From NCBI GenBank assembly GCA_013339895.1, contig JABACO010000001.1:15211486-15275485 (forward strand): a stretch of DNA of 64,000 nucleotides. Direction: 5' to 3'. The stretch is from Ephydatia muelleri. Its lineage: Eukaryota; Porifera; Demospongiae; Spongillida; Spongillidae. Of this stretch, positions 1-11,312 are shown piece by piece. The notes under the pieces were generated by a model. The model saw nothing but the letters and a program-made list of their open reading frames with translations. It had not been told where the DNA came from and made no database searches. Each line of letters opens with the position of its first letter. The stretch's first letter is position 1. Position numbers and translations under genes: made by a program.

Positions 1-179
1 TTATTAGAAGTCAACAATGTTTAATAACATCAAATGGTGGGCGCGCTGCAATTTTTCATGTGTGCGGGGAGGAGTTGTTCGTGATCGTTCATGTTGCCCT
101 GGTTCAATACATTTTGAATATTTTTTCATTAGGCGTGAACGTGGCGCTCGGTGTATCTACCTATATTTTCTACGGGGTG

Positions 180-885
<706 letters not shown>

Positions 886-1040
886 TTTTTAATGACATCC
901 TTTACCAAAGGCTCCAAGTGATCTGCAATGCTGTCTCCCAAAGACTCTGCTTGTATGATCTTGAGCTGCAACGACATCTTCTTGGGGAACTGTTACACTG
1001 TCCTAGCCACTGTTTCAATAGGCGTTTTCGTTTTGTTGTT

Positions 1041-1392
1041 GTGGTTTGAAAAAATATCTGTCCAATTTCCTCTTCAACTTTTCCCTACTTCGAACATCCA
1101 CATGGACGAATATGCTCGGAACGAAGTCCGGATGCAAAGGATCGTGACTTACTTGTCCTAGTAACATATACTATGTTGCAAAAAGGAAAATCAAATCCAC
1201 ATTAAGAATCGTACCTGATATAAAATGCTCGCTGTAAAGCCTATGTGTATCATCAGGAACAAAGCCTGTAACGAAGCGCTGAGATCCAGAGCATCCTATG
1301 ACTATACGATTGGACAGGAACCGATAGAACTTAGTCGAAGAACCAAAAATCTTTTGATTCGTACAACCCAGAGCGCAGCAAGTCATCACCAT
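1041..1392 (-). pseudogene. Decayed THAP zinc-finger domain, two exons
   Basis: THAP domains are C2CH zinc-binding DNA-binding modules found in transcription regulators and P-element-type transposases. Exon 1 (about 1214-1392, minus) begins with the typical start MTCCALGCTN and continues to FYRFL; its end reads LYSEHFISG. A donor follows (G|GTACGA) and exon 2 (about 1151 downward) restores frame to give the family's C-terminal motif HPDFVPSIF, then a basic stretch KLKRKLDRYFF. Two faults are visible. The central tryptophan segment (LWISALR) is found only in another frame, implying a pair of indels. The cysteine expected before SEHF is tyrosine. Read as a relic; a gene with sequencing errors is less likely. 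No transposase body was found downstream, where the hexamer tract begins. Confidence 0.6.
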
Positions 1393-1578
1393 TCGCTTTG
1401 TCCATTACCTCCAATACAGTGTGATGTTAATGTATTTCATAAAGTTATGTACATGTACGTGGTTAATGAAATGCATGATTTTGTGCATAAGAGAAATGAT
1501 TATAAAGATACTTGTACAAATGCAAATGAGTCAATGAAGTAGACTTAATGGTCCTCCATTGCGGAGCTTGGGTGGCAT
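1393..1578. other. Short spacer between THAP relic and zinc-finger gene 1
   Basis: No feature recognised apart from sequence that recurs near 7.42-7.51 and 10.33-10.42 kb, immediately downstream of the other two zinc-finger genes. The duplicated block therefore includes the 3' flank. Confidence 0.5.
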
Positions 1579-2374
1579 TCACTGTTGAAATGCACAGCCA
1601 CGTCTGAGGTGGATCATCAATGAGATCTTGTACAGATACTTCTTGTCACATCCTTTGTTTGGACATCTCAGCTTTTCTCCACTGTGCATTCTACCATGAC
1701 ATTGGAGGGATATATTATATTTGAATAATTTCCCACAAAAACACTTGTAAGGTTTGACCCCACTATGGAATCTCATATGGCACAAGAGAGATGACTTCCG
1801 TGCAAATGATTTGTGACACTTTTTACATCCAAATTCCATCTCTTGTGAATGAACAACCATGTGTGTCTTCAGAGTGTCACTTCGTCGAAATGCCTTCCCA
1901 CATTCAGAGCACTGGAAATTCTTCTCTTGTGTATGAACGAGCATGTGTGACTTCAGAGTGCTACTTCGTCCAAATGCCTTCCCACATTCAGAGCACTGAA
2001 AATTCTTCTGTTGCGTATGAACAAGCATGTGTTTAATCAGATTTCCCTTCAGTCCAAATGCCTTCCCACATTCAGAGCACTGAAAATTCTTCTCTTGTGT
2101 ATGAACAAGCATGTGTGTATTCAGAGTGCCGAATCGTCCAAATGCCTTCCCACATTCAGAGCACTGAAAATTCTTCTTTCGTGTATGGACAAGCATGTGT
2201 GACTTCAGAGTGTCATTTCGTGCAAATGCCTTTCCACATTCAGAGCACTGAAAATTCTTCACTTGTGTATGAACAAGCATGTGTGTTTTCAGAGTACTCA
2301 ATCGTCCAAATGCCTTCCCACATTCAGAGCACTGATGCATAGTATGCACTTCTCGCATTCCAGGAAAAGTCAAT
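1579..2374 (-). CDS. C2H2 zinc-finger protein 1, terminal exon
   Basis: Putative sequence-specific DNA-binding nuclear protein. The exon encodes six near-identical fingers of the form CSECGKAF-x(5)-L-x(2)-H-x(3)-H joined by HTQEKNFQ-type linkers, then two divergent fingers (GCKKCHKSFARKSSLLCH; KCFCGKLFKYNISLQCH) and a final degenerate one, CPNKGCDKKYLYKISLMIH, ending RRGCAFQQ. The helix positions vary (RLST, RNDT, RFGT, LKGN, RSST, RSDT), as expected for specificity differences between fingers. The exon follows a splice acceptor at 2375-2376 (TTCTCAG|ATTGAC on the minus strand), so the N-terminus should lie in an upstream exon; the first in-exon ATG is about 14 nt inside. No KRAB, SCAN or BTB domain was seen upstream. 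It is the intact member of a three-gene tandem cluster. Confidence 0.82.
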
Positions 2375-2439
2375 CTGAGAACACAAATGAAAATAAATGT
2401 ACTAATTGGAACAGTTAAGACAAATTATGCGATGCGCAT

Positions 2440-2960
2440 CAATTAGGATTGCAATTATTTGTTTCCATTCATCAATAACAGGTTGAACAGTTACACAGTG
2501 CTCAACTTAATGGTACAAAATTGCAGTAAGTACATCAGATACATACAGTGCTGTGGCCAGTTAAAGAAACAGGATACGGGGACACAACTCACAACAGAAC
2601 AGCTCCAAAGCTGTAGCTACGGTTACCACTTACCAGAACCACATCGTGGGGTCAACCGCATACATACGCTTATAAAAACCACGCCACGGTTTTGTCAAGT
2701 CCGTTATAAAACAGCACGCCACCAGTTGGCGTGGTGGGACATAAATGGAGGCACCACATGACACTTCAACTTATGAGGAACCTATACGTGTAGGTGTACC
2801 CCCAGACAGTACCAATCTTTTCTAACCTTTCAGTCGCAGTACTCTTCTCACGTGGTATTTAGTTATTGTATTTGCAAATTGCGTGTTGACGTCATGTGAG
2901 CGTATGTCTGATACGGGGGTGGGGTGGGGGTGGGGGGGGGGGGGGGGGGGGTTCGGTTTA
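2440..2960 (-). promoter_or_regulatory. Duplicated upstream region of zinc-finger gene 1: donor, TATA-like and CRE sites
   Basis: On the minus strand a good 5' splice site (TTCTG|GTAAGTGG, exon end near 2634) is preceded by TATAA-like sequences (near 2671-2680 and 2703-2710). Further upstream lie a CACGTG E-box (near 2855), a perfect CRE/ATF palindrome TGACGTCA (2887-2894) and a G-run (about 2917-2951). The same order recurs upstream of zinc-finger gene 3 (donor near 11,840; CRE at 12,073-12,080; G-run 12,116-12,138), and part of it recurs near 8.9-9.1 kb. A noncoding first exon and promoter is an inference from this conservation. Confidence 0.4.
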
Positions 2961-3154
2961 TTCCTTTCTAGCTCCTGCTAAAGCACAATAAGGTACTGAG
3001 GTGACAAAGTGTAATTAATATTGTGCAATAGTGAGAATTTGACCGCTTGGAAGCTAGCACCACATTCCTCAGCACCATGCAAACACAATATAAAACGTGA
3101 AGTTGTTGTGAGCTGTACCTGTAGCCACAGGGTAGATGTACTAAGCCTTACAAG

Positions 3155-3775
3155 CTGTTCCATGTACCCAATCACAGGGTAGGTGTGTACCTGCGCCAAC
3201 CAGGGACCCAACGTCACGCGCGGATCTGGAACACTGGGGGTGTGACCACAACTAATAAGTATTTTCAAGCTGACCAGTGGAGATGGGTGTCATTCTTGTG
3301 AGTTGCAAAGCACTTTGAGGCAGACTCTGAGCTGTTCCATGTACCCACAGGGTAGGTGTGTACCTGCACCAACCAAGGACCCAACGTCACGCGCGGATAC
3401 GAAACTAATAAGTACTTTCAGTGGAGATGGGGGCATACCATTCTTGTGAGTTGCAAAGTACTTTGAGGCAGACTCTGAGTTGTTCCATGTAGTACTCACA
3501 GGGTAGGTGAGTACCTGTGTCAACCAGGGACCCAACGTCACGCTCGGATCCGGAACACTGGGGGTGTGACCACAACTATTAAGTACTTTCAAGCTGACCA
3601 GTGGAGATGGGTGCCATTCTTGTGAGTTGCAAAGCACTTTGTGCAGACTCTGAGTTGTTCCATGTACCCACAGGGTAGGTGTGTACCTGCGCCAACTAGG
3701 GAACTAATGTCATGCAGCAATCTGAACACCAGACCAACTAACGATGTGACAACAACTGATCCTGTCATGCACCTG
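3155..3775. repeat. Tandem repeat of roughly 150-175 bp, about 3.5 copies
   Basis: The phrase TGTTCCATGTACCCACAGG recurs near 3157, 3329, 3480 and 3655 with small changes, each followed by the same string containing GGGACCCAACGTCACGC and TGGAGATGGG. Spacings of about 172, 151 and 175 bp show a deletion in one unit. Long reading frames here are repeat by-products. Confidence 0.85.
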
Positions 3776-4350
3776 GTCAAATGATCATTTTAGCAGTTAC
3801 TGTGTGTTTCTGGTTTCCAAACTGACATTTGTAATGTGAATAAAGACTATTTATTGTTACGTTGGTTGATCCAGGGCAAGTTTGTGTCTGTAATGAATGT
3901 ACTTGTGTGTGAGAGTGTATGTTTGCGAGACTGAGTGATTGTTTATTGATGGATGTACATCTGAGGAGTGGCTTGCTGTAGGTAACAGTTGTGACCTTGT
4001 TTGTATATACATATACAATGAGTTGTGCTATTTTTGATCTTGGCAAAGAGTTGAGGAGTGGTCTTCACATCCACTAATTGGAGCCTTTGTACATTTTCCC
4101 TCCAAGCAGTATCCCAGTTTATGAAAACATCTTTGTTCTTATAGTGGGTGGAGCCTGTGTTTGGTCCTATATGAATGTATTGAATTTAATAGCCCAGTGC
4201 AGTTGTACTTTTATGAAAGTTACTGTGTGATGGTAAGTTAACTTTAGCTTCAGCTTAGTTGTTTTATTAGATGTGCCCTTCTATAGCCACCTATTAGACG
4301 AAAGCATAACTTTGAACCTGGTGCACTTGTAAAATACATTGCTGACACAG
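3776..4350. other. Intergenic, no gene recognised
   Basis: AT-rich unique sequence between the tandem repeat and the next possible exon. I see no convincing coding, RNA or transposon signature. Confidence 0.5.
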
Positions 4351-5241
4351 GGGAGACACTCCAAAAGATGCATCATGCAATGGACCTAGTGGTTACTGGT
4401 ATTTAGCTGCACAAGTTTTGTCTGGAAAATCAAATCCATCCTTCAAGTTTGTGGCAGCAGTTGCTTCATACTGGTACCACAACCTTATGTGTGCAAAAAA
4501 CAAAATGGTGCAAGACATCATTATCAGGTATATAAAATTACTTGTACAATGTAAATGTTTTATGTTGATGATGTAGTGATAAAACACATGCATAGCTATA
4601 TGTGTGTTATAGAGTGGGTGTGTACACATATGTTATAATGAATATACATTTAGACCTGCACTAGAGACCAAGCAGTTCTGGTTACAGAGGGAAAGGTTGC
4701 TAATCATGTACAGGAAGATACCACTACTCATTTGGATGGAGAGATTAAGGAGGAAGGAGCTAATGATGTAGAGACTGTGGGTGAAGGACCAAGTAATAGT
4801 GAGCACCAAGATGGAGTGGATCAAGGACCTAGTGATGGTGTGGATAAAGGGCCTAGTGATGGTGTGGATGAAGGGCCTAGTGATGGTGTGGATGAAGGGC
4901 CTAGTGATGGTGTGGATGAAGGTGTGAATGAAGGACCTAGTGATGGTGTGGATGATGGGTCTAGTGATGGTGTGGATGATGGATCTAGTGATGGTGTGGA
5001 TGAAGGTGTGAATGAAGGACCTAGTGATGGTGTGGATGATGGGTCTAGTGATGGTGTGGATGAAGGGCCTAGTGATGGTGTGGATGAAGGGCCTAGTGAT
5101 GGTGTGGATGAAGGGCCTAGTGATGGTGTGGATGAAGGGCCTAGTGATGGTGTGGATGAAGGTGTGAATGAAGGGCCTAGTGATGATGTGGATGAAGGAC
5201 CTAGTGATGGTGAGGAAAAATACTACATTATCTTTATCTGA
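4351..5241 (+). CDS. Hypothetical acidic repeat protein, two candidate exons
   Basis: Not recognised. A first candidate exon (4351-4527) follows CTGACACAG and ends before GTATAT; it reads [19 protein letters not shown], then an aromatic-rich stretch with [14 protein letters not shown] second (from about 4654, after CATTTAG) runs to the stop at 5241. Its second half is a 24-bp coding repeat giving (GPSDGVDE)n, with variants DDGSSDGV and EGVNEGPS, so the product ends in a strongly acidic low-complexity domain. Phase across the intron does not fit perfectly: the join puts the repeat in another frame. Either the boundary is wrong or the copy is damaged. The antisense frame is also open (ITRPFIHT repeats) but is a shadow. 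Confidence 0.35.
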
Positions 5242-6078
5242 CTGGAAGTACAAAGATTCTGAAGTATATCTAATTTCAACAGTAATTCATAACATACATG
5301 TGTATGTAATGCATTATCCAGTCCAGAGCATCACCAAAGCAATCAAACTCTTTTGACTGCGGAGCATTTCATTGTTTTGCGAGGAGGCTGAAAGGTGTTG
5401 ACCCCTTAACATGCATTTGAACATTTTGTTAGGCTGCAAGACTAGGACTGGAGGGTTTGGATTATGCGCGCACACACAAGTAAGGATCTCAGCTTCATTA
5501 CCAGTCAGTTGTGAAACTGTTGTAGGAAATGATGCCACGATTGTGAGCCCAGATGGCTTATGAACTGTCAGAAGGTACACTTTACCCACTGCAAACATTC
5601 AAAAAGGGCATCGATAATCCAGGTGATGAACAGAGTTTGTACGAGGAATTGAAACAATTCCAAATCATTATAACAAACACAAATCACATGAACAGTTGCA
5701 TGAGTAAATTTATGCAAGGTATTATCCAATTTCAGAGATGAATGTGGGTGTTATTTACCAGCTGGTAAAGACACTGATGCAGGTTTCCAGGATGGGAGTG
5801 ACAAGGAAGATGATGACACAAGTGTAGAAAGTGATAGCAGCAGTGTTGATGATACTGATCTTGCTGCTGGTGCTATTTTGGTTCCTGGAATGTCCTTATG
5901 GTGAGTGGAAGTAAAATCATCACATTCCTCACTACAAAAAGAACAAATCTGGAGCACATGGTGACATGCATTTGAAGAGGCATTGGAGTGTTATGGGGAA
6001 GCACAAACTGGTAGCAATGGTGACATAGCCAGTTCATACAGCCATGAAAGGTTTGGGGAACTTGCAATTGGTGTCAAA
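5242..6078 (+). pseudogene. Low-grade coding relics, plus strand
   Basis: A short open segment (5553-5741, containing YPLQTFKKGIDNPGDEQSLY) is followed by a second (about 5745-5900) rich in Asp/Ser (DGSDKEDDDTSVESDSSSVD) ending VPGMSLW. Neither is recognised. The tail of this region (from about 5890) recurs near 6.60 and 9.49 kb. Likely the remains of a duplicated gene that also left the 9.13-9.37 kb fragment. Confidence 0.3.
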
Positions 6079-6362
6079 ATGTATGGGGTACTTCCACCAA
6101 GCACGCCAGATTTTTCTCAGCATTTGCCACGAGGGATTGTTAATACTTTACATTTGCCAAGATTTTTAGTGGGGTCGCCGTATTTTCCTATTTAAGACGT
6201 CGCTTCCCATACATTGAGGACAAATTGAGGACAATCCTAGGGAAGCGACGTCTTAAATAGGAAAAATACGGCGACCCCACTCAAAATCTTGGCAAATGTA
6301 GTGTACTAACAATCCCTCATGGCAAATGTCTGGCGTGCTTGGTATTGAAGTACCCCATACAT
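6079..6362. mobile_element. Foldback MITE A (284 bp, about 130-bp inverted arms)
   Basis: Starts ATGTATGGGGTACTTC and ends with the reverse complement, GAAGTACCCCATACAT. The two arms pair almost throughout, including GTGGGGTCGCCGTATTT and TATTTAAGACGTCGCTTCCC. No coding capacity. A related half copy lies near 14.03-14.23 kb. Probably a non-autonomous DNA transposon; the parent family is unknown to me. Confidence 0.8.
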
Positions 6363-6435
6363 GTCTACTGGAAGATATACGAGAATATTCGTTGATTCGC
6401 AAACCGCGAATTAATTACTTAACGGATATGTTTTT

Positions 6436-6585
6436 AGTTAAAGAATGGTTAATGGAATAATTTTTTGAAGTACATATATCATAATCAAACCTGCTTATAG
6501 TACATCATAGAGTTGGTTAAAATTCAAATTGAATTAAAAAGGCAAGATGACCGCCTATGTATGGGCCATTTCTGGATATGAATAA
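6436..6585. repeat. Dispersed repeat, copy 1 (about 150 bp)
   Basis: Closely matches 17,290-17,437, both in the same orientation, sharing AGTTAAAGAATGGTTAATGG and ending GGCCATTTCTGGATATG. No coding content. Confidence 0.75.
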
Positions 6586-6597
6586 TTCCACTGGACA

Positions 6598-6975
6598 TTC
6601 CTCAGAAAAATTTGGAGCACATGGTGACATGCATTTGAAGAGGTTCTGGGGTTGAAGCAAAAACTGGTAGCAATGGTGACATAGCCAGTTCATACAGCCA
6701 TGAAAGGTTTGGGGAACTTTGTGTCAAATCTATATTGTGTCCAATGACCCTGGCAAGGTACCACTGATACAGGATACCACTATGCCATATACAAACAAGA
6801 ATTGGTAATGAAAACACATGCACAAATATTTTACAATGCTTCCAGCAAATATAAAGGTCGCTCCGTTGCGGCAGGAATGGGGATGTACACTACACTGATG
6901 TTTCTGAATATCAGTTTTGGCTTTGTGCGCAGATAGAACGCTCGATTGGCAGAATTGATAGCGCACCGGCACGGC
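6598..6975. repeat. Segmental duplicate shared with 9.52-9.93 kb
   Basis: Matches 9,515-9,930 with small indels (shared phrases AAACTGGTAGCAATGGTGAC and AGATAGAACGCTCGATTGGC), and its first part also resembles 5.93-6.06 kb. It is part of the repeated block that carries the zinc-finger genes. The following DNA to about 7.42 kb also matches 9.93-10.33 kb; no gene was seen in it. Confidence 0.8.
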
Positions 6976-7513
6976 TAGATGGATTACAGGCCGTTACAAC
7001 ACAAAAATTGCTTCACTGCTACTAGTACCTTCATCTGTGGCTAACCTAACGTATACTAGACACAGTTAATTATTATTTTTACAAATCCTATTGAACGTTA
7101 AAACTACAAAGTGATTTTAGATTGTTGAGCTATTAAAATCCCCGTAATACAATTAGAAAAGGGCACTGTCAGTTGGTGACGATGCAACCAGCATGGTGAC
7201 CGCATGCAGTGATCACCCTTGCGGTAAACCTCTTATAATCAGTAGCGGAAAAACAGCGATTAATTACGGACAAAATTAAATTAATTTTAATGTAATTTTG
7301 TCCGTACTTAATCGCGGTTCATTGAGTTTCTTGCCATCGAATAGCCACTAGCAAGCTAATGTTTCACAGTGAAATTGTATTATTAATAGTTAATTATAGT
7401 ATTGGTCTGCTTGGCAATTGCATAAGAGAAATGATTATAAAGAAACGTGTACAAATGCAAATGAGTCAATGAAGTAGACTTAACAGTCCTCCATTGAAGA
7501 GTTCGGGTGGCAT

Positions 7514-8731
7514 TCACTGTTGAAATGCACAGCCACGTCTGAGGTGGATAATCAATGCGGTCTTGTACAGATACTTCCTGTCACATCCTTTGTTTGGACA
7601 TCTCAGCTTTTCTCCACTCTGAACTCTACCATGACATTGGAGGGATATACTATATTTCCACTTGTAAGGTTTGACCCCACTATGGAATCTCATATGGCAC
7701 AAGAGAGATGACTTCCGTGCAAATGTTTTGTGACATTTTTTACATCCAAATCCCTTCCCTTGTGTATGAAAAAGCATGTGTTTCTTCAGAGCACCATTTT
7801 GTCCAAATGCCTTCCCACATTCAGAACACTGAAAATTCTTCTCTAGTGTATGAACAAGCATGTGTTTATTCAGATTTCCCCTTAGTCCAAATGCCTTCCC
7901 ACATTCAGAGCACTGAAAATTCTTCTCTTGTGTATGAACAAGCATGTGTGTGTTCAGAGCACCCAATCGTCCAAATGCCTTCCCACATTCAGAGCACTGA
8001 AAATTCTTCTTTTGTGTATGGACAAGCATGTGTGACTTCAGAGTGTCACTTCGGCCAAATGGCTTGCCACATTCAGAGCACTGAAAATGCTTCTGTTGTG
8101 TATGAACAAGCATGTGTTTATTCAGATTTCCCCTTAGTCCAAAAGCCTTCCCACATTCAGAGCACTGAAAATCCTTCTCTCGTGTATGAACAAGCATGTG
8201 TGTATTCAGAGCACCCAATCGTCCAAATGCCTTCCCACATTCAGAGCACAGAAAATTCTTCTCTTGTGTATGAACAAGCATGTGTGTATTCAGAGCACCC
8301 AATCGTCCAAATGCCTTCCCACATTCAGAGCACAGAAAAATCTTCTCTTGTGTATGAATAAGCATGTGTGTCTTCAGAATGTCACTTCGGCCAAATGCCT
8401 TCCCACATTCAGAGCACTGAAAATTCTTCACTTGTGAATATTCTTCACTTGTGTATGAACAAGCATGTGTGTATTCAGAGCACCCAATCGTCCAAATGCC
8501 TTCCCACATTCAGAGCACTGAAAATTCTTCTCTTGTGTATGGACAAACATGTGTGACTTCAGAGTGTCACTTCGTGCAAATGCCTTTCCACATTCAGAGC
8601 ACTGAAAATTCTTCTTTTGTGTATGAACAAGCATGTGTGTATTCAGAGTACTCAATTGTCCAAATGCCTTTCCACATTCAGAGCACTGATGCACAGTATG
8701 CACTTCTTCCCCCATTCCAGGAAAAGTCAAT
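7514..8731 (-). pseudogene. C2H2 zinc-finger protein 2, frameshifted
   Basis: Paralogue of the 1.58-2.37 kb gene. After the acceptor at 8732-8733 the exon encodes three fingers (helix cores QLST, RSDT, RLGA), then a 17-bp direct duplication near 8440-8456 (ATTCTTCACTTGTGAAT repeated) shifts the frame. Downstream, nine more fingers are readable in the new frame, ending in the same CPNKGC...RRGCAFQQ tail. A second lesion lies near 7.65 kb: the finger that reads KCFCGKLFKYNISL in paralogue 1 is collapsed to KWKYSISL, losing both cysteines. Either lesion alone could be tolerated by truncation or finger loss; together they suggest a decaying copy. Its expanded finger number (about 12) shows unequal exchange within the array. 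Confidence 0.75.
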
Positions 8732-9128
8732 CTGACAACACAATTGAAAATAAATGTACTAATTGGAACAGTTAACACAAATTATTAAACAATATGCAAT
8801 GCGTATCAATTAGGATTGCAATTATTTGTTTCCATTCATCAATGACAGTTACACAGTGCTCAACTTAATGGTACAAAGTTGCAGTCAGTACACCAGATAC
8901 ATACAGTGCTGTGGCCAGTTTAAAAAAAAAAACGGGATACGGGGACACAAGACCAGCTGGACCTCCGTTACGAAATAGAAATAGAACAGCTCAAATAAAA
9001 ATAGAACAGCTCAAAAGCTGTAGCTACGGTTACCACTTACCAGAACCACATCACGCTTATAAACCACGCCACGGCTTTGCCAAGTCCGTTATAAAACAGC
9101 ACGCCACCAGTTGTCCTCATTAAGAACG
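8732..9128 (-). promoter_or_regulatory. Upstream region of zinc-finger copy 2 (partial duplicate)
   Basis: Carries the same splice-donor context (GGTTCTG|GTAAGTGG on the minus strand, near 9030-9050) and TATAA-like sequence as the other two copies. It lacks the CRE, E-box and G-run, which are replaced at about 9.12 kb by unrelated sequence. The empty site for MITE B is present near 8895 (CCAGATACATACAG). Confidence 0.35.
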
Positions 9129-9374
9129 TCATGAGATAACAAAGTTGGCAATCAGTACACTTGTATCTTCTGGTGTAGGTAAAAATAGAGTTGTGTCAAT
9201 TTTGGTGGTATCAATCAAAGTGGCATTATAATTCAATCCTTCAAAATCAATCCTATCATTCACTGCATACACATGGAAGTAATGCAGGGAACTGGATTTG
9301 TGACTCAAACGCATGTCCCTAGGTTTAACCGTTTTATCAACATTATCACCGACTATAGCCTGAAGCCACTCCAT
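9129..9374 (-). pseudogene. Fragment of an uncharacterised conserved protein
   Basis: Open segment containing VGDNVDKTVKPRDMRLSHKS followed by SSLHYFHVYAVNDRID. I associate this motif order with a multi-copy family of uncharacterised invertebrate proteins (DUF6589-like), but could not confirm it. No neighbouring exon is visible, so it is probably a stranded fragment; DNA beyond it to about 9.5 kb holds nothing recognised. Confidence 0.35.
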
Positions 9375-9514
9375 GGTGACCTTTCATCTGATAGCTGATG
9401 AGAATCTTCTAATGGTTGTGTTGGTACTGACATGGAGTTGCCTGTGACACTGATGCCTGAGTTGCCTGTGACACTGACACTGGAATAGCCTTATGGGGAG
9501 TGGAAGTAAAATCA

Positions 9515-9930
9515 TCACATTCCTCACTACAAAATCTGGATCACATAGTAACATGCATTTGAAGAGGCATTGGAGTGTTCTGGGGTTGAAGCAAAAACTG
9601 GTAGCAATGGTGACATAGCCGGTTCATACAGATATGAAAGGTTTTGGGGAACTTTGCTATTGTGTCCAATGGCCATGCTAATGTACCATTGATACAGGAT
9701 GCATGCACTGCGCCATATACAGTGCATGCAAGAATTGGTAATGAAAACACATGCACCATCATTTTAAAATGCTTCCAGCAAGTATAAAGGTCGCTCCGTT
9801 GCAGCAGGAATGGGGATGTACACTACATGTTTCTGAATATCAGTTTGGCTTTGTGCGCAGATAGAACGCTCGATTGGCAGAATTGATAGCGCACTGGCAC
9901 GGCTAGATGCCGTTGCAAATCAAAAATTGC
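9515..9930. repeat. Segmental duplicate shared with 6.60-6.98 kb
   Basis: See the 6,598-6,975 entry. The match continues through about 10.33 kb (shared GGTAAACCTCTTATAATCAG and TAGCCACTAGCAAGCTAATG), with indels, and leads directly into zinc-finger gene 3. No gene was seen between 9,931 and 10,421. Confidence 0.8.
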
Positions 9931-10421
9931 TTCACTGCCACTAATACCTTCATCGGTGGCTGACCTAACGTATATACTAGGCACAGTTAATTTTTATTAA
10001 TTTGTTACAAATCCTAAAACTACCAAGTGATTTTAGATGTTGAGCTATTAAAATCCCTGTAACATAATTAGAAAAGAGCACTGTCAGTTGGTGACAATGC
10101 AACCAGCATGGTGCAGCCATCACCCTTGCGGTAAACCTCTTATAATCAGTAAACAGGGTATTTATAGGTGATTATTTAATTTCCCGCTTCGTTGAGTCGT
10201 TGCCATCGAATAGCCACTAGCAAGCTAATGTTTCACATTGAAATTATATTATTAATCGTTAATTCATAGATATTACCTCTACCTCTAATATCTATGGTTA
10301 ATTATAGTATAGGTCTGCTTGGCAATTGCATAAGAGAAATGATTATAAAGAAACGTGTACAAATACAAATGAGTCAATGAAGTGGACTTAATAGTCCTCC
10401 ATTGAAGAGTTCGGGTGACAT

Positions 10422-11312
10422 TCACTGTTGAAATGCACAGCCACGTCTGAGGTGGATCATCAATGATGTCTTGTACAGATACTTCCTGTCACATCCTTTG
10501 TTTGGACATCTCAGCTTTTCTCCACTGTGCATTCTACCATGAGATTGGAGGGATATATTATATTTGAATACTTTCCCACAAAAACACTTGTAAGGTTTGA
10601 CCCTACTATGGCATCTCATATGGCACAAGAGAGAATACTTCCATGCAAATGATTTGTGACACTTTTTACATCCAAATCCTTTCCGTTGTGTATGAACAAG
10701 CATGTGTTTCTTCAGAGCGCCATTTCGTCCAAATGCCTTCCCACATTCAGAGCACTGAAAATTCTTCTCTTGTATATGGATACGCATGTGTGACTTCAGA
10801 GCGTCACTTCGGCCAAATGCCTTCCCACATTCAGAGCACTGAAAATTCTTCTCTTGCATGTGTAAATGGACAAGCATGTGTGACTTCAGAGCGTCACTTC
10901 GTCCATATGCCTTCCCACATTCAGAGCACTGAAAATTCTTCTCTTGTGAATGGACAAGCATGTGTCTATTCAGACTTCCACCTAGTCCAAATGCCTTCCC
11001 ACATTCAGTGCACTGAAAATTTTTCTCTTGTGTATGAACAAGTATGTGTCTATTCAGACTTCCCCTTAGTCCAAATGCCTTCCCACATTCAGAGCACTGA
11101 AAATGCTTCACTTGTGTATGAACAAGCATGTGTGTATTCAGATTGCTCCTTCGTCCAAATGCCTTCCCACATTCAGAGCACTGAAAATGCTTCACTTGTG
11201 TATGAACAAGCATGTGTGTATTCAGATTGCTCCTTCGTCTAAATGCCTTTCCACATTCAGAGCACTGATGCATAGTATGCACTTCTTCTCGCATTCCAGG
11301 AAAAGAACACAA
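10422..11312 (-). CDS. C2H2 zinc-finger protein 3, terminal exon with lost acceptor
   Basis: Nine C2H2 fingers plus the degenerate CPNKGCDRKYLYKTSLMIH finger and the RRGCAFQQ tail. Seven are of the CSECGKAF type (cores RRSN, RRSN, LRGS, LGGS, RSDA, RSDA, RNGA), followed by GCKKCHKSFAWKYSLLCH and KCFCGKVFKYNISLQSH. One linker has expanded to HLHMQEKN. Relative to paralogues 1 and 2, a 10-bp deletion near 11,303 removes the splice acceptor (CTGAG/CTGAC to the right of AAAAGTCAAT). The exon can be joined only if another AG is used, for example in the GGAATGCGAG context inside the exon. Reading frame is intact. Confidence 0.72.
   Translation of the reverse strand: MCSFPGMREEVHTMHQCSECGKAFRRRSNLNTHMLVHTQVKHFQCSECGKAFGRRSNLNTHMLVHTQVKHFQCSECGKAFGLRGSLNRHILVHTQEKNFQCTECGKAFGLGGSLNRHMLVHSQEKNFQCSECGKAYGRSDALKSHMLVHLHMQEKNFQCSECGKAFGRSDALKSHMRIHIQEKNFQCSECGKAFGRNGALKKHMLVHTQRKGFGCKKCHKSFAWKYSLLCHMRCHSRVKPYKCFCGKVFKYNISLQSHGRMHSGEKLRCPNKGCDRKYLYKTSLMIHLRRGCAFQQ

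Noticed and set aside
4633-5253. Antisense open frame with [10 protein letters not shown] repeats
   Set aside because: Shadow of the 24-bp coding repeat on the plus strand.
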